Assembly: GCA_023412995.1 (NCBI GenBank)
Contig: JAEZQS010000348.1
Span: 1 to 15,233, forward strand
Source of the DNA: Pseudomonadota bacterium
GTDB lineage: Bacteria; Pseudomonadota; Gammaproteobacteria; Xanthomonadales; Rhodanobacteraceae
Direction of reading: 5' to 3'
Length of the DNA stretch: 15,233 bases
Part shown: one piece after another, positions 9,292-15,233 of the stretch
How the letters are laid out: every line of letters starts with the position of its first letter
Numbering within the stretch: position 1 is the first letter of the stretch
The notes under the pieces: generated by a model
Told to the model about the DNA's origin: nothing
Databases searched by the model: none
Seen by the model: only the letters and a program-made list of their open reading frames with translations
Program-made: the position numbers and the translations under genes

Positions 9292-9373
9292 TTCCGCCCT
9301 CCGGCGGCGGCGCGCCACCGGCACGCTCGCCAAAGCCGGTGCAGCAAGCGCACAATGCGCGCCCTGCCCGGGT

Positions 9374-9378
9374 GAGGA
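9374..9378 (+). promoter_or_regulatory. Ribosome binding site fixing the second beta-helix gene start
   Basis: GAGGA seven bases before ATG 9386. The reading frame is open 600 bases further upstream, into the preceding gene, but that extension has no protein-like composition. This site plus the signal peptide that follows fixes the start. Confidence 0.7.
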
Positions 9379-9385
9379 TTTCCGC

Positions 9386-11446
9386 ATGCGCCTGCTGACG
9401 TCCGGCCTGCTGCTCGCAGCCTTCGGGATGGCGGCGACCGCGCCGGCGGCCACCCTGCGCTGGCCTGGCAGCGCGCCCTGCGATGCCACCCTGCAGGGCT
9501 GCATCGACGCCGCCGCCAACGGCGATACGGTGGAAGTCGCCAGCAACGCCGTCATCGACGAAAGCCTCGCCCTCGGTCGGGCGATCACGCTGCGCGCCGT
9601 GCCCGGCTTCGCGCCCCACCTGGCGCAGGGGCGCACGCTGGTGGCGACCAGCCCCGCCGATGCCGATTTCACGCTCGACCTCGAAGGCCTGACCCTCGAT
9701 CGCGGCACCGTCATCATCGCGCACACCAGCGCACGGCCGGCCAGCGTGCGCGTCGCCGACCTCACGGTGTCGGCCTACGGCCCGGTGTCGGGCATCGAGG
9801 TGCGCGCCAATGTCGACCAGCCGATGGCCGTCGAGCTGTACAACAACCGCATCGTCGCGCGCGGATCGTCCTCGGGTGCGGCACCGGCGATCCTGGTCCG
9901 CCGCAACGTGGCCTCGGGCTTCACCCTCACCGCGCGCGTGCTGTTCAACCGCATCAACGCGCAGGACCTCGGGCAGGACGCGGCGATCCTCGTCGGCGGT
10001 GCCGGCACCACCGAGTTCGACCTCTTCGGCAACCAGATCCGCGGGCCCGGATTCAACTCCGGCATCGCCGTGCAGCCGGCCGACGCCGACAGCACGCTGC
10101 TGGTGAACGCGATCAGCAACGTCATCACCGGCCAGCGCTCGAGCGAAGGATCGCCGGCGGGCATCTCGATCCACGGCGGCGAGGCCCACGTCACCGCCAA
10201 CCTCCTCAACAACACGGTCGTGTACGGCGACGAAGGCCTGCGCCTCAGCGTGCGGGAGGATCTCGGCGGCACGCTCGAAGGCGCGGTGGAAAACAACCTC
10301 GTCGCCTTCAACACCGAGGTCGGCATCGAGATCGACGCCGGCGCGGGCGCCACCAACCAGGCGAACCTCAGCTGGGCCAACGGCAGCGATGCCTTCACCC
10401 CCGGCCCCGGCACGCTGCACGCCGATCCGCTGCTGCTGAACCCGCAATACCCGCGCGCCCGCTCGGCCGGCGCGCCTGAAGTCGACGCCGGCTCGCCGGA
10501 CCGCCTGCTCGCGCTGCTGCCCGTCCGGGCCCTGCCGTCGCTCGACGCCGGCGGGTCGCGCCGGATCAAGGACGGCGGCATCGACATCGGCGGTTACGAA
10601 TACGGCGACTTCGGCTTCCTGCACCAGGCGCTGGCCCCGTCAGGGAACCAGAGCGTGATCCAGGACCCGCCGCCGGCGGCCGCCCTCGACGCCGCGGCCC
10701 TGCCGCTGGTCACGTCGAACTGGAACCCGGCCGGCCATGGCGGCGGCTACCTCGAGCACTACACCGGGCTGCAGTTCCTCGGCGGAACGCAGCGCTGGGC
10801 CGTCTTCACCGAGGATGCCGCGCCCATGCCGGAAGGCGTTGCATTCAACGTGTTGCGCCCGGCAACCGGGCCCGACGTTTTCGCCCACCTGGCGGCGGCG
10901 GGCAACACCACCGGCTCGTACACCACGATCGACAACCCGGCCGTCAATGGCCGCGCCGACCGCTTCCTCCTCGCCACCCACGACTGGAACGGCGCCGGCT
11001 CCCCGGGTGTTTACGAAAACCACGCCTTCGGCGTCTTCTGGTTCAGCGGACGCTGGTCGATCGCCAACCTCGATGCCGCGCCAATGGCGGCCGGCACCGC
11101 GTTCCACGTCTATTCGCAGGACCCGAGCCCGAACGCCTACGTGCACGTCGCGACGCCGGCCAACAGCACCGCCAACTACACCCTGCTCGACCACCGCCTG
11201 CTCAACGGCAACGCCTGCGCGCGCGTGCTGGTGACGCCGAACGGCACCGGCGGCGTATACCAGGCCATGCCGATCGGCGTGTTCTGGTCGGCCAGCGCGC
11301 GCCGCTGGGCCATCTTCAACCAGCAGGCGAGCGACCCGCCGCCAGCCATCGCCGTCGGCGCGAGCTTCAACGTGTTCGTCGACGAGGCGCAGATCGACCG
11401 CGAATGCGCCGACGCCCTCTTCACCGACGGCTTCGATGGTTCGTGA
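9386..11446 (+). CDS. Exported beta-helix protein with three C-terminal tandem repeats and a terminal LFTDGFDG tail
   Basis: 686 residues. The signal peptide is MRLLTSGLLLAAFGMAATAP plus AA (cleavage near 22). A short cap CDATLQGCIDAAANGDTVEV (32-51) parallels the cap of the preceding gene. Residues about 55-335 form a beta-helix (LYNNRIV, LFNRINA, LFGNQIR, ISNVITG, LLNNTVVYG and ENNLVAFN coils). A degenerate choice-of-anchor Q closing segment follows: HADPLLLNPQ (345-354), VDAGSPDR (366-373), DIGGYEYG (400-407). Residues about 439-667 contain three tandem units of roughly 84-88 residues, the last incomplete, each with W/G-rich start, a RW-[AS]-[VI] strand (470, 556, 640) and FNVL/FHVY/FNVF (488, 573, 661). 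The chain ends LFTDGFDGS. It is secreted or surface-exposed and its ligand is unknown. The gene is 131 bases downstream of a similar gene on the same strand and converges on rsgA. Confidence 0.87.
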   Translation: MRLLTSGLLLAAFGMAATAPAATLRWPGSAPCDATLQGCIDAAANGDTVEVASNAVIDESLALGRAITLRAVPGFAPHLAQGRTLVATSPADADFTLDLEGLTLDRGTVIIAHTSARPASVRVADLTVSAYGPVSGIEVRANVDQPMAVELYNNRIVARGSSSGAAPAILVRRNVASGFTLTARVLFNRINAQDLGQDAAILVGGAGTTEFDLFGNQIRGPGFNSGIAVQPADADSTLLVNAISNVITGQRSSEGSPAGISIHGGEAHVTANLLNNTVVYGDEGLRLSVREDLGGTLEGAVENNLVAFNTEVGIEIDAGAGATNQANLSWANGSDAFTPGPGTLHADPLLLNPQYPRARSAGAPEVDAGSPDRLLALLPVRALPSLDAGGSRRIKDGGIDIGGYEYGDFGFLHQALAPSGNQSVIQDPPPAAALDAAALPLVTSNWNPAGHGGGYLEHYTGLQFLGGTQRWAVFTEDAAPMPEGVAFNVLRPATGPDVFAHLAAAGNTTGSYTTIDNPAVNGRADRFLLATHDWNGAGSPGVYENHAFGVFWFSGRWSIANLDAAPMAAGTAFHVYSQDPSPNAYVHVATPANSTANYTLLDHRLLNGNACARVLVTPNGTGGVYQAMPIGVFWSASARRWAIFNQQASDPPPAIAVGASFNVFVDEAQIDRECADALFTDGFDGS

Positions 11447-11465
11447 GGTGTGGTGGGAAGAGCCG

Positions 11466-11491
11466 GATCAAAGGACTGAAAGCTCTTGATC
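11466..11491. terminator. Weak inverted repeat between converging genes
   Basis: GATCAA (11466-11471) and TTGATC (11486-11491) form a 6-bp stem with a 14-base loop in the 71-base gap between the second beta-helix gene and rsgA. An alternative AGAGC/GCTCT pairing overlaps it. The location fits a shared bidirectional terminator, but the structure is modest and no T-run is present. Confidence 0.3.
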
Positions 11492-11517
11492 TTGCTCTGC
11501 ACGAGCACAAGCGCCCC

Positions 11518-12591
11518 TCACCGCTTGCCGTATTTCTCGGTGAGGCGGCGGTCGAGGGCCTTGGTGAGCACGCGCGATTCGCTCTTGCGGCGCAGCTGGG
11601 CCTCCAGCGTTTCGGCGGCGGCGGCGAGTTCGTCGCGCAGCTTCAGGTAGTTGCGCCAGCGTTCGGCGTCGAGCGTTCCCTCCGCCAGCGCCGCGCGCAC
11701 CGCGCAGCCGGGCTCGCCGGCGTGGTTGCAGTCGCCGAAGCGGCAGGAACGCGCCAGTTCGTCGATGTCGGCGAACTGGCCCTCGTCCAGCTCCTCCTCG
11801 CCCGTCAGCTTCAGCTCGCGCATGCCGGGTGTGTCGATCAGGCAGGCGCCGCCCGGCAGCGGCAGCAGCGCGCGATGGGTGGTGGTGTGGCGGCCGCGGC
11901 TGTCGTGGCCACGCACCGCGGCTGTCGCCTGGCGGGTCTCGCCGAGCAGCGTGTTGGTGAGGGTGGACTTGCCGACGCCCGAGGAACCCACCAGCACCGC
12001 CGTCGTGCCCGGACCGAGGAAGTCCTGCAGCGGCGCGATGCTCGCCGCCGACTTTGCGTTCACCGCGAACATCGGCACGCCCGGCACGCGCGCGCGCAGC
12101 TGCGCCAGCGGCACCTCGCCATCGACCGTGTCGGCCTTGGTCAGCACCAGCACCGGCTCGGCACCACTCGATTGCACCAGCAGCAGGTAGCGTTCGATGC
12201 GCGCCGGGTTGAAATCGCCATCGAGGCCGTTCAGCACGAACACGCGGTCGACGTTGGCGGCAATCACCTGGCGCTGGTGGCTTTCGCCGGCGGCGGCCCG
12301 TCGCAGCTCGGTGCGCCGCGGCAGGATGCGTTCGATCGTCGGCGGGGAACCGGGCTGGTACAGCACGAAGTCCCCCACCGCCGGGCGCGCGGAGGCATCG
12401 AGGTCGCGGCGCAGGAAACGCGGTGCCGGCTGCGCATTGAACAGCGTGGTGCCATCGTGCAGCTCGTAGCCGGCGCGATGCTGCGCCGCCACCCGCGCCA
12501 GCGCCTGGCCCGGTGGCGCATCGTGCGGCAACGGCTCACCGCGCCAGCCGATGCGGGCCAGCGCGGGGCCGGGATCGGTCGGTCCGTGCAT
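11518..12591 (-). CDS. rsgA: Ribosome small-subunit-dependent GTPase A
   Basis: 357 residues with the circularly permuted GTPase order diagnostic of RsgA/YjeQ: G4 TKAD (151-154) precedes the P-loop GSSGVGKST (202-210), then the G2 region RHTTTHR (234-240) and G3 DTPG (253-256). An N-terminal OB-fold-like part spans about 30-105 (AVGDFVLYQ 71-79). The C-terminal zinc site is CRFGDCNHAGEPGC, with Cys283, Cys288, His290 and Cys296. In other bacteria RsgA binds the 30S subunit, checks late maturation around the decoding centre and leaves on GTP hydrolysis, acting in the cytosol. Length and motifs are normal. ATG 12591 has no good ribosome site (AATCCGCCG precedes it), so the exact start is less certain than the identity. 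The flanking genes are functionally unrelated. Confidence 0.93.
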   Translation of the reverse strand: MHGPTDPGPALARIGWRGEPLPHDAPPGQALARVAAQHRAGYELHDGTTLFNAQPAPRFLRRDLDASARPAVGDFVLYQPGSPPTIERILPRRTELRRAAAGESHQRQVIAANVDRVFVLNGLDGDFNPARIERYLLLVQSSGAEPVLVLTKADTVDGEVPLAQLRARVPGVPMFAVNAKSAASIAPLQDFLGPGTTAVLVGSSGVGKSTLTNTLLGETRQATAAVRGHDSRGRHTTTHRALLPLPGGACLIDTPGMRELKLTGEEELDEGQFADIDELARSCRFGDCNHAGEPGCAVRAALAEGTLDAERWRNYLKLRDELAAAAETLEAQLRRKSESRVLTKALDRRLTEKYGKR

Positions 12592-12698
12592 CGGCGGATT
12601 CTAGCCGTGCGCCTGCCCTCGCGCCCGCACCGGCCAGGAGGAGGCGGCGCAGCGCCAAGGGCTTCACCGGATTCTTCGTTGGCGGGATCCCGTGCTCC

Positions 12699-12724
12699 GG
12701 ATGGCTGACGCACGCCAGCCATCC
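12699..12724. repeat. Perfect 9-bp inverted repeat in the rsgA/SGNH divergent region
   Basis: GGATGGCTG (12699-12707) pairs with CAGCCATCC (12716-12724) around ACGCACGC. The neighbouring GCGGGAT/ATCCCGC (12682-12688, 12721-12727) offers a competing pairing. In the 207-base gap between two divergent genes it could be an operator-like dyad or part of a 5' leader structure. A TACAAT hexamer at 12752-12757 may be a -10 element for the plus-strand gene, without a recognisable -35. Confidence 0.4.
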
Positions 12725-12798
12725 CGCGCCCGCCGCGGACGCCGGCTTCACTACAATCTTCGCCGTCAGCGGAACCGCGGAGAACGACCATCGACAGC

Positions 12799-13416
12799 GT
12801 GCGCTTCCTCGCCCTGGGCGATTCCTACACGATCGGCGAAGGCGTGGCGCCAGGCGAGGCCTGGCCGGCGCAGCGCGCGCGCCGGCTGCGCGCGCGCGGC
12901 GGCGCGGTGGGCGATCCGCTCGTGCTGGCGCGGACCGGCTGGACGACGGACGAACTGGCCACCGCGCTCGCCGGGGCCAACCTCGCCGGGCCATTCGATT
13001 TCGCCACGCTGCTCATCGGCGTCAACGACCAGTACCGCGGCCGCCCGCCCGCGACGTTCCGGGCCGGCTGCGCCGGCCTGCTCGCGACCGCGATCGCACT
13101 GGCGGGACACCGCGCCGGACGCGTCCTGGTGGTGTCGATTCCCGACTGGGGCGTGACACCTTTCGCCCGCGAAGGCGGCCACGACGCGGTGGCCGTCGCG
13201 GCGGCCATCGACGCCTTCAATGCGATCGCGGGCGAACTGGCGCGCGACCACGGCGTCGCCTTCGTCGACGTCACCGCCCTTTCGCGCGAGGCGGGCGACG
13301 CGCCGGGCATGCTGGTCGGCGACGGCCTGCATCCGTCCGCGGCGCAGTACGCCCTGTGGACCGAGCAGCTGGTGGAACCGGCCGAAGCGCTGCTCGGCGG
13401 CATGCGCGCGCGCTGA
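12799..13416 (+). CDS. SGNH/GDSL-type hydrolase (esterase-like), cytosolic
   Basis: 205 residues from GTG 12799. All SGNH blocks are present: block I LALGDSYTIGEG (4-15) with nucleophile Ser9, block II RTGWTT (45-50) with Gly47, block III IGVNDQY (73-79) with Asn76, and block V GDGLHPS (174-180) with Asp175 and His178. The fold hydrolyses ester bonds of lipids, acylated sugars or similar small substrates. The exact substrate cannot be deduced. No signal peptide is visible, unlike many secreted GDSL esterases, so a cytosolic role is likely. The only good Shine-Dalgarno match (GGAG 12779-12782) lies 16 bases before GTG but 7 bases before an in-frame ATC at 12790, so the start is uncertain. The NlpC/P60 gene follows after 162 bases on the same strand. 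Confidence 0.88.
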   Translation: MRFLALGDSYTIGEGVAPGEAWPAQRARRLRARGGAVGDPLVLARTGWTTDELATALAGANLAGPFDFATLLIGVNDQYRGRPPATFRAGCAGLLATAIALAGHRAGRVLVVSIPDWGVTPFAREGGHDAVAVAAAIDAFNAIAGELARDHGVAFVDVTALSREAGDAPGMLVGDGLHPSAAQYALWTEQLVEPAEALLGGMRAR

Positions 13417-13578
13417 TTTCTGCGCTGCAGCAGGCAGCCCGCCGCGACGCACGTCACGAAACGGGCCAGGTTTTGCCCGATTCTTAACGCAACCCGAACA
13501 AACGGCCCGGATCGCTTTGCTACTTTCGCCGCCTCCGGGGCCATCGGCATGGTGCACGCGCCCCCGCGGGAGTGACCG

Positions 13579-14184
13579 ATGCGACCGTTCCGACTGACGA
13601 GCCTGCTCGCCTGCGGCCTGCTCCTGCTGGCCTCCGTTCCCGCCGCAGCAAACCCCGGTACCGGCTTCGACGTGCGTCCCTGGCCACTGCCCCTGCGTTT
13701 CGCCGCGGTTTCGCCCGTGCAGGCCCTCGGCACCCCGGCCGGAGCCGCCAGCGGGGTGCCGGCGGCCGGTACGCCCGCAGCCAGCGAGCCGGCCGGCACG
13801 CACCTGCGCCGCATGCTGGCCGACTTTGCCGTCACCCTGCGCGACATCCGCTACCGCCGCGGTGGCCGCACGCCTTCCACCGGCTTCGATTGCAGCGGCT
13901 TCGTCAGCTACGTCTTCCGCCATACGCTGGGCAAGGACCTGCCCGCCACCTCGGCCAGCCAGTTCCATGCCGGCACCCAGGTGGACCGCGCCGACCTGCG
14001 AACCGGCGACCTCGTGTTCTTCCGCACGCGTGGCAAGCGCGTCTCGCATGTCGGCATCTACCTCGACCACGGGCGCTTCATCCATTCGCCTTCGGCTGGC
14101 AAGACGGTCAGCATCGACAGCCTCGACGCGAGCTACTGGTCGCGACACTACGCCGGCGCCAAGCGGCCCGACGTGTTCGGCTGA
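13579..14184 (+). CDS. Exported NlpC/P60 family cell-wall endopeptidase
   Basis: 201 residues with ATG 13579 preceded by GGGAG at six bases. A signal peptide (RLTSLLACGLLLLASVPAAA, cleavage near 24) leads to a Pro/Ala/Gly-rich, poorly conserved stretch with TPAG/VPAAGTPA near-repeats (51-73). The catalytic domain runs from about 78 to 200: Cys105 in FDCSGFVSYVF, His157 in SHVGIYLDHGRF and His169 in FIHSPSAGK, with LRTGDLVFF (140-148) between them. This is the complete Cys-His-His triad of NlpC/P60 enzymes, which cut within peptidoglycan stem peptides, usually between D-Glu and the diamino acid or at D-Ala-mDAP crosslinks (Spr/MepS type). It would act in the periplasm, probably in wall remodelling. 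It lies between the SGNH and aldo/keto reductase genes on one strand. Confidence 0.93.
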   Translation: MRPFRLTSLLACGLLLLASVPAAANPGTGFDVRPWPLPLRFAAVSPVQALGTPAGAASGVPAAGTPAASEPAGTHLRRMLADFAVTLRDIRYRRGGRTPSTGFDCSGFVSYVFRHTLGKDLPATSASQFHAGTQVDRADLRTGDLVFFRTRGKRVSHVGIYLDHGRFIHSPSAGKTVSIDSLDASYWSRHYAGAKRPDVFG

Positions 14185-14254
14185 CCGCCCGCCCTTTTTT
14201 ATCGGCCAGCCCGGCCGCAGATCGGCTCTTCTCCCTCGCGAGGAACCCGATCCC

Positions 14255-15199
14255 ATGAACCGACGTCCACTGGGCCGCTCCGGCCTGTCCATTCCCCCGC
14301 TGGTGCTGGGCGGCAACGTGTTCGGCTGGACGGTCGACGAAGCCGGCGCGTTCGCGGTGCTGGATGCGTTCGTCGATGCCGGGCTGTCGATGATCGACAC
14401 CGCCGACGTGTACCCGGCCTGGGTGCCCGGCAACGAGGGCGGCGAGTCGGAAACGCTGATCGGCAACTGGCTCGCGCAGGGCGGGCGCCGCGACAAGGTC
14501 GTGATCGCGACCAAGGTGGCCAAGTGGAGCCGCCACCCGGGCCTCGCGCCGGCAACCATCCGCGCCGCGGCGGAGGAATCGCTCGCGCGGCTGCGGATCG
14601 ACACCATCGACCTGTACTTCGCCCACGAGGACGACCCGTCGGTGCCGCTGGAGGACACCCTCGGCGCCTTCGCGCGCCTGATCGAGGAAGGCAAGGTGCG
14701 CGCGATCGGCGCATCGAACTATCCCGCCGCGCGCCTGGCCGAGGCGCTGGAAACCAGCGCGAAGCACGGGCTGCCGCGCTACGAGGTGGTGCAACCGGAA
14801 TACAACCTGGTCTCGCGCAAGGACTACGAGACGCAGCTCGAACCGCTGGTGCGCGAGCATGGCCTCGGCGTGGTGCCCTACTACGCGCTGGCGAGCGGCT
14901 TCCTGACCGGCAAATACCGCACGCAGGAAGACCTCGGCAGCAATCCCGCCCGCGCACACGGTGCGGGACGCCACCTCAATGGCCATGGGCTGCGCGTGCT
15001 GGCGGCGCTGGACGACGTCGCGCGCCGCCACGACGCGGTGCCAGCGCAGGTGGCGCTGGCCTGGCTGATGGCCCGCCCCGGCATCACCGCGCCGATCGCC
15101 AGCGCGACCAGCGTGGCGCAGGTGCAGGAGCTGGCCGGCGCCACGGCGTTGCGCCTCTCCGGCGACGACCTGCAGGCGCTCGACGCCGCCAGCCACTAG
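14255..15199 (+). CDS. Aldo/keto reductase, NADP-dependent (YajO/Tas-like subgroup)
   Basis: 314 residues from ATG 14255, preceded by GAGGAA nine bases upstream. The TIM-barrel aldo/keto reductase signatures are clear: N-terminal RPLGRSGLSIPPLVLGGNVFGW (4-25), MIDTADVYPAW (46-56), IATKV (84-88), DLYFAHEDD (119-127), EEGKVRAIGASNY (144-156), VVQPEYNLVSR (178-188) and YYALASGFLTGKYR (209-222). The catalytic tetrad is predicted as Asp48, Tyr53, Lys87 and His124. Such enzymes reduce aldehydes and ketones with NADPH in the cytosol. The physiological substrate is unknown. The spacer after the NlpC/P60 gene holds a six-T run (14195-14200) without a good stem, so separate transcription is possible. 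No anomalies are seen. Confidence 0.93.
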   Translation: MNRRPLGRSGLSIPPLVLGGNVFGWTVDEAGAFAVLDAFVDAGLSMIDTADVYPAWVPGNEGGESETLIGNWLAQGGRRDKVVIATKVAKWSRHPGLAPATIRAAAEESLARLRIDTIDLYFAHEDDPSVPLEDTLGAFARLIEEGKVRAIGASNYPAARLAEALETSAKHGLPRYEVVQPEYNLVSRKDYETQLEPLVREHGLGVVPYYALASGFLTGKYRTQEDLGSNPARAHGAGRHLNGHGLRVLAALDDVARRHDAVPAQVALAWLMARPGITAPIASATSVAQVQELAGATALRLSGDDLQALDAASH

Positions 15200-15233
15200 C
15201 ACGGCGGCGCGCGCACGCGCCCGGGCGGCGCGC

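Noticed and set aside
8786..9385. Extension of the second beta-helix gene to 886 residues
   Set aside because: The extension overlaps the end of the previous gene in another frame and would bury the signal peptide at 9386. A good ribosome site supports 9386.
13603..13614. LLAC lipobox in the NlpC/P60 protein
   Set aside because: The Cys is at residue 12, too early for a normal lipoprotein signal peptide, and the hydrophobic core continues after it to a standard AAA cleavage site near 24.
14195..14200. Six-T run as a Rho-independent terminator after the NlpC/P60 gene
   Set aside because: No stable stem directly precedes the T-run; the nearest pairing (CGGCC/GGCCG at 14203-14217) lies after it.
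11518..15199. A multi-gene novel system in the right part (GTPase, SGNH hydrolase, NlpC/P60, aldo/keto reductase)
   Set aside because: The genes are typical stand-alone functions, on both strands, with separate leaders and no shared pathway evident.

Overview
The window is GC-rich (roughly 70% by eye) with dense coding on both strands. It reads as chromosomal DNA from a gammaproteobacterium of the Lysobacteraceae/Xanthomonadaceae or Rhodanobacteraceae type. Three things support this: the codon use, the intergenic palindromes of the 'GTAGGAGCG...CGCGACC' and 'GGGACTnnAGTCCC' kind often seen in those genomes, and secreted proteins carrying an 'LFxDGFDG' motif. This placement is inference from sequence character, not a database match.

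Left part (1-5627): the last 30 codons of an unidentified gene, then an apparently N-terminally deleted relic of a secreted protein (116-1231). Next comes a converging fused malic enzyme/phosphotransacetylase-like gene (maeB, minus strand, 1404-3698). A 460-base gene-free stretch follows, holding a cluster of REP-like palindromes arranged - + + - with an 80-base unit duplicated exactly 200 bases apart. An exported M20 amidohydrolase (minus, 4159-5484) closes this part.

Middle (5628-11446): a DUF1704/QEGLA-motif metallopeptidase-like gene (minus, start about 6887) is divergent from two consecutive plus-strand genes for large exported right-handed beta-helix proteins (7071-9254 and 9386-11446). 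The two exoproteins share one architecture: signal peptide, Cys/TL...GD cap, beta-helix, a 'choice-of-anchor Q' closing segment, then a C-terminal module. They also share an LFxDGFDG motif, internal in the first and at the extreme C-terminus of the second. The second also carries three tandem units of about 87 residues. This pair is the most interesting part of the window.

Right part (11518-15233): rsgA (minus), an intracellular SGNH/GDSL hydrolase with an ambiguous start, an exported NlpC/P60 peptidoglycan hydrolase and an aldo/keto reductase (all plus). These are ordinary single-function genes. I see no phage, transposase, CRISPR, tRNA or rRNA, and no clear multi-gene defence or biosynthetic system. 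The unusual content is the exoprotein pair, the relic gene and the repeat cluster.
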